NCBI GenBank assembly: GCA_902362435.1
Contig: CABIWW010000007.1
Location: 62,001-126,000, forward strand
Direction: 5' to 3'
Length of the DNA stretch: 64,000 nucleotides
DNA from: Eubacteriaceae bacterium
Lineage (GTDB): Bacteria; Bacillota; Clostridia; Peptostreptococcales; Anaerovoracaceae
Every line of letters begins with the position of its first letter. Position 1 is the stretch's first letter. The translations under genes and the position numbers were made by a program. The notes beneath the pieces are model-generated. The model searched no databases, was not told the origin of the DNA, and worked only from the letters and a program-made list of their open reading frames with translations. Of the stretch, positions 44,734-54,690 are shown in pieces.

Positions 44734-46344
44734 ATGAAAAAGTATATATTTGTAACAGGTGGAGTCGTTTCGGGACTCGGAAAGGGAATCACAGCGGCAT
44801 CGCTGGGCAGGCTGCTCAAGGCGAGGGGGCTTCGTGTCTCGGCGCAGAAGCTGGATCCGTATATAAACGTGGACCCCGGTACGATGAGTCCGTATCAGCA
44901 TGGAGAGGTGTTCGTCACGGAGGACGGAGCGGAGACAGATCTCGACCTCGGACACTATGAACGTTTCATAGATGAAGATCTGAACAAATATTCAAACCTG
45001 ACGACGGGCAAAGTCTACTGGAACGTGCTCAACAAGGAGAGAAAAGGTGAATATCTGGGCAGCACCGTGCAGGTGATACCGCACATCACTAATGAGATCA
45101 AGGAATTCATATACAACGTAGGCAAGACTAGCAACGCGGACGTGATAATAACTGAGATCGGCGGCACGGTAGGCGATATCGAGAGCCAGCCGTTCCTGGA
45201 AGCGATCAGACAGGTATCGCTGGAGCAGGGAAAGGAAAACTGCCTGTTCATCCATGTGACGCTCGTTCCGTATCTGAAGAGCTCGGGCGAACACAAGTCG
45301 AAGCCGACGCAGCATTCAGTAAAAGAACTGAGGACAATGGGCATATCACCTGATATAATAGTGATGAGATCAGACGAGCCTATCGACGAGAGCATCAGGG
45401 AAAAGATCTCGCTGTTCTGCAATGTCAAGCCTGACTGCGTGATAGAGAACATGACGATCCCTGTGCTTTACGAAGCACCGCTGATGCTTGAAAAAGCGAA
45501 GTTTTCATGGATCGTATGCAGAGAGCTGGGACTCGATGCAGGCCCGTGCGAGATGACGGAGTGGCAGACGATGGTCGACAGGATCAAGGCCAGAAAAGAG
45601 TGCGTGAAGATCGCGATAGTAGGAAAATATGTAAAGCTGCACGACGCATACCTGTCGGTGGCTGAAGCGCTGAAGCACGGCGGTTATGAGAACAGCTGCC
45701 ATATCGACATCAAGTGGGTCGAGGCAGAAGACGTGACTGCAGACACTGCGGAAGAGCTTCTCGGAGACGTGGACGGAATACTCGTTCCTGGAGGATTCGG
45801 CGACAGAGGCATAGAAGGAAAGATCACAGCTGCAAGATTTGCACGTGTGAACAAAGTGCCGTATTTCGGCATATGCCTCGGCATGCAGATCGCAGTGATA
45901 GAATTTGCGAGAAACGTACTCGGCATAAAGGATGCGGATTCCGGAGAGTTCAGCGAAGACTGTGCTCACAAGGTCATAGACTTCATGCCTGACCAGTACG
46001 GCGACATACCTAAGGGCGGCACGATGAGGCTCGGAGCATATCCGTGCAAGATAACAGCAGGCACGATAATGGAGAGAGCGTACGGTACAGGCGAGATCGC
46101 AGAACGACACAGACACAGATACGAGTTCAACAACGACTACCGCGAAAGATTCGAAGACGCAGGAATGAAGATCGCAGGTACATCACCTGACGGCAGACTG
46201 GTCGAAGCGGTAGAGCTGACAGATCATCCGCATTACGTCGGAGTACAGTATCACCCTGAGTTCAAGAGCAGACCTAACAAGGCTCATCCGCTTTTCAGGG
46301 AATTCATAAAAGCAGCGCATGAGACTGCGGCCGGGAAGAGATAG
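44734..46344 (+). CDS. pyrG: CTP synthase
   Basis: Makes CTP from UTP, ATP and glutamine, the last step of pyrimidine nucleotide synthesis. 536 residues: amidoligase domain with the N-terminal [10 protein letters not shown] loop, and a class I glutamine amidotransferase domain with the nucleophile in FGICLGMQ and the His/Glu of VQYHPEF. The start at 44734 has AGGTG 6 nt upstream; a GTG at 44725 overlaps it. Preceded by a promoter and attenuator-like leader. Confidence 0.98.
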   Translation: MKKYIFVTGGVVSGLGKGITAASLGRLLKARGLRVSAQKLDPYINVDPGTMSPYQHGEVFVTEDGAETDLDLGHYERFIDEDLNKYSNLTTGKVYWNVLNKERKGEYLGSTVQVIPHITNEIKEFIYNVGKTSNADVIITEIGGTVGDIESQPFLEAIRQVSLEQGKENCLFIHVTLVPYLKSSGEHKSKPTQHSVKELRTMGISPDIIVMRSDEPIDESIREKISLFCNVKPDCVIENMTIPVLYEAPLMLEKAKFSWIVCRELGLDAGPCEMTEWQTMVDRIKARKECVKIAIVGKYVKLHDAYLSVAEALKHGGYENSCHIDIKWVEAEDVTADTAEELLGDVDGILVPGGFGDRGIEGKITAARFARVNKVPYFGICLGMQIAVIEFARNVLGIKDADSGEFSEDCAHKVIDFMPDQYGDIPKGGTMRLGAYPCKITAGTIMERAYGTGEIAERHRHRYEFNNDYRERFEDAGMKIAGTSPDGRLVEAVELTDHPHYVGVQYHPEFKSRPNKAHPLFREFIKAAHETAAGKR

Positions 46345-46400
46345 GTCCGGCAGCCGCTGCATGCAGACGCATTGTATATTCAGGAGGAATACAGCAGATA

Positions 46401-46988
46401 ATGTATATCAGAAACAATACGATCGCAGTAATATTCAGAGTCATATTCATCATAGTGTGCGGGGCCGGACTGGTGCTCAGGTTCATGAGCATCACACCGT
46501 CGGCTGACATGATACTCGGCGACTTTGCAGTGATATCGAACACGCTGGCACTCGTGTACTTCGCATACCTGATAATCGCAAGACCCGGGTATGAACGGGG
46601 GACGCTGCGCGGAGCGGTGACGATATATATGGCAGTGACATTCGCGGTGTATTATCTGATGACATTCGGTACGGGATTTTCACTTCCCGTGGACCTGTCG
46701 GTGTCGGGATACCTGATGTATTTCATCTCGCCGGTGATGGTCTTCCTCGATTATCTGCTGTTCTGCAGGAAAGGCGGTTTCACGCCGTACAGTCCGGTGA
46801 TATGGGCGATACTGCCGGTCGTGTTCAATGCAGCCGTGCTCGTCGTGAACCACATGGGACTTTCCATGAAAAGGCTGCCGTACTTCAGCCTGCCGGACAT
46901 CGGGATGGTCGTTACGCTGTTCGTGTTCCTGGGCATCAGCTACATATTTTTTGTGATCGATGATCTGATGGCGGGACGGCGCGGATAA
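46401..46988 (+). CDS. Pr6Pr-like integral membrane protein
   Basis: 195 residues with six to seven hydrophobic helices and short basic tails. The pattern DFAVISN... , then an 'RGAVTIYMAVTFAVYYL' helix, 'FISPVMVFLDYLLF' and 'PYFSLPDIG' fits the Pr6Pr family of bacterial membrane proteins of unknown function. AGGAGG lies 13 nt before the start, rather far. It probably shares a transcript with pyrG, 56 nt upstream. Confidence 0.75.
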   Translation: MYIRNNTIAVIFRVIFIIVCGAGLVLRFMSITPSADMILGDFAVISNTLALVYFAYLIIARPGYERGTLRGAVTIYMAVTFAVYYLMTFGTGFSLPVDLSVSGYLMYFISPVMVFLDYLLFCRKGGFTPYSPVIWAILPVVFNAAVLVVNHMGLSMKRLPYFSLPDIGMVVTLFVFLGISYIFFVIDDLMAGRRG

Positions 46989-47012
46989 AAAACACTTAAA
47001 ACAGGAAATCAG

Positions 47013-47046
47013 ACAAAAAAGCTGTCTCTCAAACGTGAGGCAGCTT
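47013..47046 (-). terminator. Terminator of spoIIID
   Basis: Read on the minus strand, AAGCTGCCTC pairs with GAGACAGCTT (one G-U) and is followed by a run of T. It also lies past the convergent Pr6Pr-like gene. Confidence 0.8.
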
Positions 47047-47071
47047 ATATTTTGCCTTTTGCAGCAGGCAT

Positions 47072-47329
47072 TCAGTCGTGATGGATATGTAAATATTTTT
47101 CTCTGGTAGCAAGACCGCCTCTGATGTGACGTTCGGCTTTGTTGTTTTCGAGGACTTCTTTGACTTCGGCTGCAAGACCAGGGTTGATCTCGCGGAGCCT
47201 TTCAGTGATATCTTTGTGCACCGTGGATTTTGAGATCCTGAATTTAGCTGCAGTGCTGCGTACCGTTGCTCCGGTATCGATGATATAGCGGGCAAGCTCC
47301 AGCACGCGCTCTTCGATATAATCTTTCAT
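47072..47329 (-). CDS. spoIIID: Sporulation transcriptional regulator SpoIIID
   Basis: DNA-binding regulator of mother-cell genes in sporulation. 85 residues: helix-turn-helix (about 20-48, TVRSTAAKFRISKSTVHKD) and the basic C-terminal tail with HIRGGLATREKYLHI, full length. In Bacillus and many Clostridia it lies beside an mreB/mbl gene; the pairing is kept here but the genes are divergent. The RBS is weak. Its presence points to a spore-forming lineage. Confidence 0.96.
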   Translation of the reverse strand: MKDYIEERVLELARYIIDTGATVRSTAAKFRISKSTVHKDITERLREINPGLAAEVKEVLENNKAERHIRGGLATREKYLHIHHD

Positions 47330-47512
47330 AGTATTGACAGTTCACCACCCCATTATCAATTAACTTTATCAGTCAAAACAATATATGTACGGATCGGCAA
47401 AATATACTTGCTTTAGATTTTCAGTGTAATTTTTATTTGTATGGCAAAACTAATAAATAACTGATAAAATGAAAGGAGTTCGCGGTAATACTGGGTATCG
47501 CGGGTTGGTAGT

Positions 47513-48535
47513 ATGGTATTTGGTGAAGAAGTCGGGATCGATCTCGGGACGGCAAATGTGCTGATATATGTGGACGGCAAAGGGATAGTGCTCGAGGAGC
47601 CGTCGGTAGTCGCGATAAACAGAGACACGAATGAGATACTGGCGGTCGGAAGCGATGCAAAGCGCATGATCGGCAGGACGCCGGGCAATATCGCTGCGAT
47701 AAGGCCGCTTCGCGAGGGTGTGATATCTGATTACGACGTGACGGAGAAGATGCTGCAGTACTTTATAAAAAAGACGTGCGGCGGCAGCCGGTTTTTCAAG
47801 CCGAGGCTTGTGGTGTGCGTGCCGAGCGGCGTGACCGAGGTGGAAAAGCGCGCGGTAAAGGAAGCCGCGCTGCAGGCGGGCGGCAGAGCCGTGTATCTGA
47901 TAGAGGAGCCGGTGGCCGCGGCGATAGGCGCAGGCATAGATATCAATGCGCCGGAAGGCATCATGATAATAGATATAGGCGGCGGCACGACGGATATCGC
48001 GGTGATATCGATGGGCGGCATAGTCAGCAGCGCATCGGTCAAGGTCGCAGGAGACAGGTTCGACGACTGTATAGTGAAATACATGAGGAAGAAGTACAGT
48101 CTTTTCATAGGCGAGAGGACTGCGGAAAAGCTCAAGCGCGAGGTGGGCATGGCGTTTGCCGATGAGGAGCCGCTGAAAACCCTGTGCAAGGGGCGCGATC
48201 TTGTCACAGGCCTCCCGAGGACTGTAGAAGTAGGGTCTGAAGAGGTGCTCGAGGCACTCGAGGAGCCGCTGGATGTGATATGTGAGGCGACACACAGCGT
48301 GCTCGAAAAGACGCCGCCGGAGCTTGCGGCAGACGTCGGCGAAATGGGCATCGTGATAACGGGAGGCGGGGCATATCTCAGAGGCCTCGACAAACGCATA
48401 CAGGAGCGGACCGGGATCAGGACAGTCGTGGCGGCAGACGCGGATCTGTGCGTCGCCAGAGGAACAGGAGAATCACTTAAATATATAGACATAATAAGCA
48501 GGAACAGTTTGAACAGGAGAGAAACTTATATATGA
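47513..48535 (+). CDS. Rod-shape-determining protein, MreB/Mbl type
   Basis: Actin-like filament protein that guides lateral wall synthesis under the membrane. 340 residues with the phosphate-1 motif GIDLGTANVLIY (about 8-19), phosphate-2 DIGGGTTDIAV and the adenosine motif ITGGGAYL. Its position next to spoIIID suggests Mbl, but MreB, Mbl and MreBH cannot be told apart by eye. The RBS before 47513 is poor; AAAGGAG at 47472 has no start at the right distance. Stop overlaps the next start (ATGA). Confidence 0.92.
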   Translation: MVFGEEVGIDLGTANVLIYVDGKGIVLEEPSVVAINRDTNEILAVGSDAKRMIGRTPGNIAAIRPLREGVISDYDVTEKMLQYFIKKTCGGSRFFKPRLVVCVPSGVTEVEKRAVKEAALQAGGRAVYLIEEPVAAAIGAGIDINAPEGIMIIDIGGGTTDIAVISMGGIVSSASVKVAGDRFDDCIVKYMRKKYSLFIGERTAEKLKREVGMAFADEEPLKTLCKGRDLVTGLPRTVEVGSEEVLEALEEPLDVICEATHSVLEKTPPELAADVGEMGIVITGGGAYLRGLDKRIQERTGIRTVVAADADLCVARGTGESLKYIDIISRNSLNRRETYI

Positions 48536-49665
48536 AACTTGAACTGATAGCAACAGCAACATTCGGACTTGAAGCGGTAGTAAGGCGGGAAGTGGAGGCT
48601 CTGGGCTACAAGGTGCTCAAGACAGAGGACGGCAAGGTCACTTATCTCGGAGACGAGCGAGCGATAGTCAGGTCGAATCTATGGCTGAGGAGCGCGGACA
48701 GAGTGCTTCTCAAAATGGCGGAATTCAGGGCGGATGAGTTCGAGGCGCTTTTTCAGCAGACAAAAGCTCTACCGTGGGAGCAGCTGATACCGCCGGACGG
48801 CAGGTTCACGGTGACGGGAACATCGGTAAAATCAAAGCTTCACAGCGTACCGGCGTGTCAGAAGATCGTCAAGAAGGCGATCGTCGACAGGCTCGGCGAG
48901 ACTTACGGCATAGAGACTTTTGAAGAGACAGGAGCGGAATATACCGTGAAAGCGACACTGCTAAAGGACAGGGTGACGCTTACCGTCGACACCAGCGGGA
49001 CAGGCCTTCACAAGCGCGGATACAGACAGGCGGATGTTGCGGCGCCTATCAAGGAAACGCTTGCTGCGGCTATGATACAGCTGTCGTTCTGGAATGCCGA
49101 CAGGATACTGATAGATCCATGCTGCGGATCGGGAACGATACCGGTCGAAGCGGCGATGATCGGCAGGAACATAGCCCCGGGACTGAACAGATCGTTCGCC
49201 TGCGAAGGCTGGGAGCTCATAGACGAGAGCATCTGGAAGGAAGAGAAAAAAGCTGCCTTCGAGGCTATAAGATACGACAAAAAACTGCAGATCTACGGCT
49301 TTGACATAAACAAAAAAGCAGTCTCGGCTGCGAGAGAAAACGCCGGGGAGGCGGGCGTGGACGACTGTATAGTCTTTGGCAGAAACGATGTGGCAAATCT
49401 CAGAGCTGTCGGAAAAAACGGCATCATAATAACGAACCCTCCGTATGGCGAGAGGATCGGAGAAGCCGAGCAGATAGAAGCTATCTACAAGGCTCTCGGA
49501 GGCTTTATGACAGAACATCCCGACTGGTCGCTTTTCATGGTGACCACCGATAAAGAAGCCGAGGAAAAAGTCATGGGGCGAAAGGCGGAGCGCAGGAGGA
49601 AGCTCTACAACGGCAGACTTGAAGTGTGCTACTATCAGTTCCACGGAAAAAGAGTGCAGGATTAG
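48532..49665 (+). CDS. THUMP-domain class I RNA methyltransferase (RlmL N-terminal/YpsC-like)
   Basis: 377 residues. An N-terminal ferredoxin-like plus THUMP domain (about 1-155) binds RNA; the C-terminal methyltransferase has the SAM region and the catalytic TNPPYGER motif. The family makes N2-methylguanosine, in E. coli G2445 of 23S rRNA. It overlaps the mreB-type gene by 4 nt and so is translationally coupled. Confidence 0.93.
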   Translation: MKLELIATATFGLEAVVRREVEALGYKVLKTEDGKVTYLGDERAIVRSNLWLRSADRVLLKMAEFRADEFEALFQQTKALPWEQLIPPDGRFTVTGTSVKSKLHSVPACQKIVKKAIVDRLGETYGIETFEETGAEYTVKATLLKDRVTLTVDTSGTGLHKRGYRQADVAAPIKETLAAAMIQLSFWNADRILIDPCCGSGTIPVEAAMIGRNIAPGLNRSFACEGWELIDESIWKEEKKAAFEAIRYDKKLQIYGFDINKKAVSAARENAGEAGVDDCIVFGRNDVANLRAVGKNGIIITNPPYGERIGEAEQIEAIYKALGGFMTEHPDWSLFMVTTDKEAEEKVMGRKAERRRKLYNGRLEVCYYQFHGKRVQD

Positions 49666-49690
49666 CCTCTGCATGCAGCATATGGAAAGC

Positions 49691-49709
49691 GCCGGATATC
49701 CGGCATTTT
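49691..49709 (+). terminator. Weak terminator-like palindrome
   Basis: GCCGGATATCCGGC is a perfect palindrome followed by ATTTTA. The stem is short and the T run interrupted. Confidence 0.4.
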
Positions 49710-49801
49710 ACTGATAAAAACGGCTCGTCCGGGGGATAATATGTTATTATAGTGGCATATAAAGCGAAGATAAATAATTTTAAGATAAGGAGATTTTTAA
49801 A

Positions 49802-50797
49802 ATGGCAGTAAACTTAAAAGGAAGAAGTTTTTTAACACTTATGGATTTCACACCTGAGGAGATCAGGTACATGCTCGATCTGGCCCGCGATCTGAAGGCG
49901 AAGAAAAGAGCGGGGATAAGGACCGAAGTTTTGAAAGGAAAGAACATAGTGCTTCTTTTTGAGAAGACTTCCACCAGAACAAGATGCTCTTTTGAAGTCG
50001 CTTGCCACGATGAGGGTGCAAATGTCACTTTTCTGGACTCAAAGAGCTCGCAGATGGGAAAGAAAGAGAGTCTCGAGGATTCGGCCAAGGTCCTGGGAAG
50101 ATTCTTTGACGGCATAGAATACAGAGGATACGAGCAGTCTGTTGTCGAGGATCTCGCGAGATTTTCGGGAGTGCCTGTGTGGAACGGACTGACGGACGTC
50201 GATCATCCTACTCAGATACTTGCGGACATGCTCACGATAGAAGAGCATGTGAACAAGCCTCTCAGCAAGGTCAAAGTGGTATTCTGCGGCGACATCAGGA
50301 ACAACATGAGCTATGCGTGGATGTACGGATGTGCGAAGATGGGCATGCACTATGTGGCTTACGGCCCTGACACGCTCGCGGCAGAGCTCGACAGCGAGAT
50401 ACTCGAAAAGGTCAATGCAGTGGCTGAGGAGACCGGAGCTGTGATAGAGGTGTCATCGGATCCGAAATGCCTCGAAGGCGCAGACGTGATATACACTGAT
50501 ATCTGGGCTTCGATGGGCGAAGAGGCCGAGATCCCGGAAAGAGTGAAATTGCTCACCCCTTACAAGGTGACTATGGAAATGCTGGAGCAGACAGGAAACC
50601 CTGACGTGATCTTCCTGCACTGCCTGCCGTCTTTCCATGACTTTGAAACTGATATGGCCAGAGAACAGAAAGAGCTGGGATACGATATAAGAGAAGTGAC
50701 AGACGAAGTATTCAGAAGCAGACATTCAAAAGTATTCGATGAAGCGGAAAACAGGATGCATACGATAAAAGCTGTTATCGTTGCAACGATAGGATAA
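49802..50797 (+). CDS. argF: Ornithine carbamoyltransferase (catabolic, arc operon)
   Basis: Splits citrulline with phosphate to ornithine and carbamoyl phosphate in the arginine deiminase pathway, or runs in reverse for synthesis. 331 residues: carbamoyl-phosphate motif STRTR (57-61), HPTQ in DVDHPTQILADML, and ornithine-binding HCLP near residue 270. Because it heads a unit with arcA and arcC, the catabolic role (ArcB) is favoured. The start follows AAGGAG. Confidence 0.95.
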   Translation: MAVNLKGRSFLTLMDFTPEEIRYMLDLARDLKAKKRAGIRTEVLKGKNIVLLFEKTSTRTRCSFEVACHDEGANVTFLDSKSSQMGKKESLEDSAKVLGRFFDGIEYRGYEQSVVEDLARFSGVPVWNGLTDVDHPTQILADMLTIEEHVNKPLSKVKVVFCGDIRNNMSYAWMYGCAKMGMHYVAYGPDTLAAELDSEILEKVNAVAEETGAVIEVSSDPKCLEGADVIYTDIWASMGEEAEIPERVKLLTPYKVTMEMLEQTGNPDVIFLHCLPSFHDFETDMAREQKELGYDIREVTDEVFRSRHSKVFDEAENRMHTIKAVIVATIG

Positions 50798-50850
50798 AGA
50801 AAAACCAGCCTTCTGATCACAGACCGGCCAGAGGGAAAGGAAGGTTTTAT

Positions 50851-52068
50851 ATGAAACCCGGAATAAACAATTATTCGGAGATAGGCAAGCTCAACAAAGT
50901 CCTGCTGCACCGGATCGGCGACGAGATCGAGGGACTGGTGCCTGACAACTTCGAACGTCTGCTGTTCGACGATATACCGTATCTGAAAGTTGCGCAGCAG
51001 GAGCATGACAAGTTCGCAGATGTTCTCCGGGAAAACGACGTCGAGGTCATCTATTATGTCGATGAGACGGTAAAAGCGCTCAGAGACAGGAAGGTGCGGG
51101 AACGGTTCGTCAAGGAGTTCGTAAGCGAGAGCGATATACATTCGGATGCCGTAAAAGAGGCGCTCGAAGAATATCTGATGTCTATGAGTGTGAAGGATAT
51201 GGTCGAAAAGACGATATCCGGAGTGAAGAAAAGCGAGCTGAGCGTCAAGTCTACGTCGCTTGCTGATTATATCTCGTCGGGATATCCGTACTATACGGAT
51301 CCGATGCCCAACCTGTATTTTACGAGAGACCAGGGTGCGTGCGTCGGAGACGGAGTCAGCATACACCGCATGAGCACTGCGGCGAGAAGACGCGAAGCGC
51401 TGCTGCTGAAGTATATGTTCAGATATGACAGCTCGTTCGCGCCGGAGGGTACGAATATCTGGTACGATTATGACCAGGCGTACTCGATGGAGGGCGGCGA
51501 CGTACTGGTGCTGTCTGACGAGATCGTGGCGATAGGGCTTTCGCAGAGGACCACGGTTGCGGGCATAGAGCAGTTCGCGCGGAATATACTGAACAAGTCG
51601 TCGTTCAGGAAGATACTGGTGTTCGACATACCGAAATGCAGGGCTTTCATGCATCTCGACACTGTCTTTACCATGGTGGATTTCGACAAGTTCACGATAC
51701 ACCCCGAGATCGAGGGGCCGCTGCAGCTTTTCGAGATAACGCTGGACAGAGAGGGAAACGCTCATTTCAGCAGCATACAGGATGAGCTCGCGAATATACT
51801 GAAAAACGAGCTGGGCCTGCCTGCGGTCGACCTGATAAGGTGCGGAGGAGACGATGCTCAGGCTGCGCAGAGAGAGCAGTGGAACGACGGATCGAATACG
51901 CTGGCGATAGCACCCGGAGTCGTGGTGACGTATGAGAGGAACTACGTGACGAATGATCTTCTCGACAAGAAAGGCATAAAGGTGCTGACTATACCGAGCT
52001 CTGAACTTTCAAGGGGAAGAGGCGGTCCGAGATGCATGAGCTGTCCGGTGAACAGGGATGACCTGTAA
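50851..52068 (+). CDS. arcA: Arginine deiminase
   Basis: Converts arginine to citrulline and ammonia, the first step of the ADI pathway. 405 residues, full length. The catalytic Cys is C395 in GGPRCMSC; FTRDQG and EGGDVL motifs are present. It starts 53 nt after argF behind GGAAAGGAAGG, and is followed 34 nt later by arcC. Confidence 0.97.
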   Translation: MKPGINNYSEIGKLNKVLLHRIGDEIEGLVPDNFERLLFDDIPYLKVAQQEHDKFADVLRENDVEVIYYVDETVKALRDRKVRERFVKEFVSESDIHSDAVKEALEEYLMSMSVKDMVEKTISGVKKSELSVKSTSLADYISSGYPYYTDPMPNLYFTRDQGACVGDGVSIHRMSTAARRREALLLKYMFRYDSSFAPEGTNIWYDYDQAYSMEGGDVLVLSDEIVAIGLSQRTTVAGIEQFARNILNKSSFRKILVFDIPKCRAFMHLDTVFTMVDFDKFTIHPEIEGPLQLFEITLDREGNAHFSSIQDELANILKNELGLPAVDLIRCGGDDAQAAQREQWNDGSNTLAIAPGVVVTYERNYVTNDLLDKKGIKVLTIPSSELSRGRGGPRCMSCPVNRDDL

Positions 52069-52102
52069 TTCTTCAGGATGCAGTTTTTCAGGAGGAAAGA
52101 AG

Positions 52103-53050
52103 ATGAATGACAAGAGAATCGTAGTGGCTCTGGGCGGCAACGCTCTGCAGTCAAAAGACGGTCCGGCCACAGCTGAAGCTCAGCTTGAGGTCGTGAGAAA
52201 AACGTGCGAGCATATAGCCAGGATCAGCGGCATGGGGCATGAGATCGCCGTGGTGCACGGCAACGGGCCGCAGGTCGGCAGGATCGTGATGGCGTCGGAA
52301 GCAGCCGGAGAAGTGACGCCTGTCATGCCTTTCGATGTGTGCGGCGCCATGTCGCAGGGATATATAGGATACCATATCCAGCAGTGTCTGAAGTATGCGC
52401 TGAATAAAGACAACCGCAACATCCCGGTCGTGACGGTGGCGACTCAGATGATAGTCGATGAGAGAGACCCTGCATTCCAGAACCCTACCAAGCCGATAGG
52501 GCCGTTCTACACGAAGGAACAGGCTGAGAAGCTGAGTAAGGAAAAGGGCTATGTGATGAAGGAGGATTCCGGTCGCGGCTACAGGAGAGTAGTCGCATCG
52601 CCGCTGCCGCAGAGGATCGTGGAGATCGAGGCGGTGAAACAGCTTTGGGATCACTCGATCGTGATAACGTGCGGAGGCGGAGGTATCCCGGTCATCGAGA
52701 ACCCGGACGGTACGCTGTGCGGAGTCGCGGCAGTGATCGACAAGGATTTCGCGGCCGAGCTGCTGGCTGAGAAGGTCGACGCCGATATACTGATGATCCT
52801 GACCGAAGTGGAAAAGGTAGCGATCGATTTCGGGAAGCCGGATCAGAAGGATCTTTCGGGGATGACGCTGGCTGAGGCCGCAAAGTACGTGCGTGAAGGG
52901 CAGTTCCCTGCGGGCAGCATGCTGCCTAAGGTGGAGGCGGCGATGAAATTCGTCAGGACGTATCCGGACAAAAAAGCTATAATAACCTCGCTCGACAAGG
53001 CGGTCGAAGCACTGGAAGGGAAAACGGGCACGGTGATAACCTTCAACTGA
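52103..53050 (+). CDS. arcC: Carbamate kinase
   Basis: Makes ATP from carbamoyl phosphate and ADP, the energy-yielding last step of arginine fermentation. 315 residues with the amino-acid-kinase N-terminus VVALGGNAL, the HGNGPQVG loop and CGGGGIPV. The start at 52103 has AGGAGG upstream; the longer in-frame extension (52058) overlaps arcA. Last gene of the arc unit; no arcD exchanger follows. Confidence 0.97.
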   Translation: MNDKRIVVALGGNALQSKDGPATAEAQLEVVRKTCEHIARISGMGHEIAVVHGNGPQVGRIVMASEAAGEVTPVMPFDVCGAMSQGYIGYHIQQCLKYALNKDNRNIPVVTVATQMIVDERDPAFQNPTKPIGPFYTKEQAEKLSKEKGYVMKEDSGRGYRRVVASPLPQRIVEIEAVKQLWDHSIVITCGGGGIPVIENPDGTLCGVAAVIDKDFAAELLAEKVDADILMILTEVEKVAIDFGKPDQKDLSGMTLAEAAKYVREGQFPAGSMLPKVEAAMKFVRTYPDKKAIITSLDKAVEALEGKTGTVITFN

Positions 53051-53120
53051 GCTTAAATTCCAGTGATTTCTGCGAATTCAGAAAATGATAAGTTTTGTTT
53101 GTCGTTAAAAAATAATTTAC

Positions 53121-53149
53121 TTGCTTTAAACCATATTAAGTGATATCAT
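53121..53149 (+). promoter_or_regulatory. Sigma-A promoter of the CYTH gene
   Basis: TTGCTT at 53121-53126, a 17-bp spacer and TATCAT at 53144-53149, 65 bp before the start. Confidence 0.55.
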
Positions 53150-53214
53150 CTATAAAGTCATCTTTTTGTAGATAAGACAAACATCATACATTGGAAGAAA
53201 TCAGAAGGTAGAAT

Positions 53215-53832
53215 ATGGAGATTGAATTAAAGTACAGGATACCTACGCAGGAAGTTGCAGATGATATCTGGAAAGACAAACTTTTTTTTACTCAGGAAGA
53301 AGAGGGGACAAGAGAAGAAGCCTGCTTCAATGCCAGATATTTCGACACGCCGGATTTTGATCTTGCAAAAAATGATATGGCGTACAGAGTAAGAAAAGAA
53401 GGCTGCAGATGGGTGGCAGCGCTTAAGTGGAAAGGTCACAGTGAAGGCGCTCTTCACATGAGAGAGGAGATAAACGTTCCTGTGAATGACGACAAGGCTG
53501 CTCCTGAGGTTTTCGGAGAAAGCGAGATCGGCGCAGAGCTCATGAGAGTGATCGGTGAGAAACCTCTCTACAGCATGCTCGAGACGAGATTCCACCGCAG
53601 ACGTTTCAGGATAGATACGGGCACGGGCATATTCGAACTGTCCGTCGATGAGGGCTTCATAGTTACGCCTTACGGTGAAGAACCCATATCCGAGGTCGAG
53701 ATCGAGCTTTTCTCAGGCGAGACATCGGAGCTGCAGGAGCTTGGCGAAAAGCTTCAGAAGAAATATGATCTTGAAAAAGAAGAACGAAGCAAGTATTCGA
53801 GAGGAATAGACATAATACGGGCAGGCAGATAG
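53215..53832 (+). CDS. CYTH domain protein (probable inorganic triphosphatase)
   Basis: 205 residues forming a CYTH tunnel. The signature ExExK is EIELK at residues 2-6, and alternating charged strands follow as expected for binding triphosphate and metal. Bacterial CYTH proteins mostly hydrolyse tripolyphosphate or thiamine triphosphate; the substrate here is unknown. Own promoter and terminator. Confidence 0.88.
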   Translation: MEIELKYRIPTQEVADDIWKDKLFFTQEEEGTREEACFNARYFDTPDFDLAKNDMAYRVRKEGCRWVAALKWKGHSEGALHMREEINVPVNDDKAAPEVFGESEIGAELMRVIGEKPLYSMLETRFHRRRFRIDTGTGIFELSVDEGFIVTPYGEEPISEVEIELFSGETSELQELGEKLQKKYDLEKEERSKYSRGIDIIRAGR

Positions 53833-53873
53833 CATACAGGCGGAAATATCGAACAATATAAGGAAACGGTCAT

Positions 53874-53913
53874 AAAAAAGGGCGTGAGAGTCGATCTTCA
53901 CAGGCCCTTTTTA
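53874..53913. terminator. Bidirectional terminator between CYTH gene and mnmM
   Basis: AAAAAGGGC at 53875-53883 pairs with GCCCTTTTT at 53904-53912, with inner TGA/TCA pairing. It serves both convergent genes. Confidence 0.85.
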
Positions 53914-53973
53914 TTATCCGGGAAATATCGTCTGCGACATTTTCACATTAAACTCATGTCGTTCAACTGCTGT

Positions 53974-54552
53974 TCAGCGCTTTTTAGTGATGAGGAGTAT
54001 CTCAGGCGGATCGTTTTTCTGGTTTGCTATGTTCACGTAGGCTGCGTGATATGTGCGGGAGTCCAGCCCGCGCGCCATGGAAAGGAGCGCTTCCTTTTCT
54101 TCAGGACCCTTGCTGTGACCGCTGTACATCGTGATGCACAGAAGTCCGTCTTTCTGCAGCAGCTCCAGCGCTTTTGCGGCGGCAGCCAAAGTCGAGGAGC
54201 GTTCCGTTACGGTGTTCCTGGCGGCGCCCGGGAGATAGCCGAGGTTGAACACGACGGCTTTTACAGGCGTACTGATATACAGATCCATGTTTTCATGGGA
54301 GTCGCATATCAGTTTCACGGTCCCGTCTTCGAGACGGTCACGGAAGCCGTTCGATATCAGAAGCTCTTTCGTATTGTCGACCGCCTGCTGCTGTATGTCG
54401 AACGCGTAAAGCGCAGACGGTCCGTGCCGCAGGAGTCTGAGCGTGTCGTGGCCGTTGCCGCATGTCGCGTCGACGAGTACGTCTCCGGGAGATATGTATC
54501 CCGAAACGATGAACATGGCGAAATCTGTCGTAGTCTGGATTATATTTGACAT
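53974..54552 (-). CDS. mnmM: tRNA mnm5s2U methyltransferase MnmM (YtqB family)
   Basis: SAM-dependent methyltransferase of the former 'putative rRNA methylase' YtqB family, shown in Gram-positives to finish mnm5s2U34 in tRNA. 192 residues, the normal size. SAM motif VDATCGNGHDT (about 27-37) and the VVFNLGYLPGA active-site region (about 100-110) are visible. It is monocistronic, divergent from tig. Confidence 0.87.
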   Translation of the reverse strand: MSNIIQTTTDFAMFIVSGYISPGDVLVDATCGNGHDTLRLLRHGPSALYAFDIQQQAVDNTKELLISNGFRDRLEDGTVKLICDSHENMDLYISTPVKAVVFNLGYLPGAARNTVTERSSTLAAAAKALELLQKDGLLCITMYSGHSKGPEEKEALLSMARGLDSRTYHAAYVNIANQKNDPPEILLITKKR

Positions 54553-54620
54553 TTATGGTACACATCCTTATAATAACATTTATTAAATTATGTTACTATG
54601 CGAAACTGATGTCAATAGCC

Positions 54621-54649
54621 TTTACTTTTAAAAGGAAACAAGGTATAAT
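54621..54649 (+). promoter_or_regulatory. Sigma-A promoter of tig-clpP-clpX
   Basis: TTTACT at 54621-54626, a 17-bp spacer and TATAAT at 54644-54649. No CIRCE or CtsR-like repeat was seen next to it. Confidence 0.7.
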
Positions 54650-54690
54650 AAAATGCACTATGTGTTTATAATCGAGGAGGATATATATTC

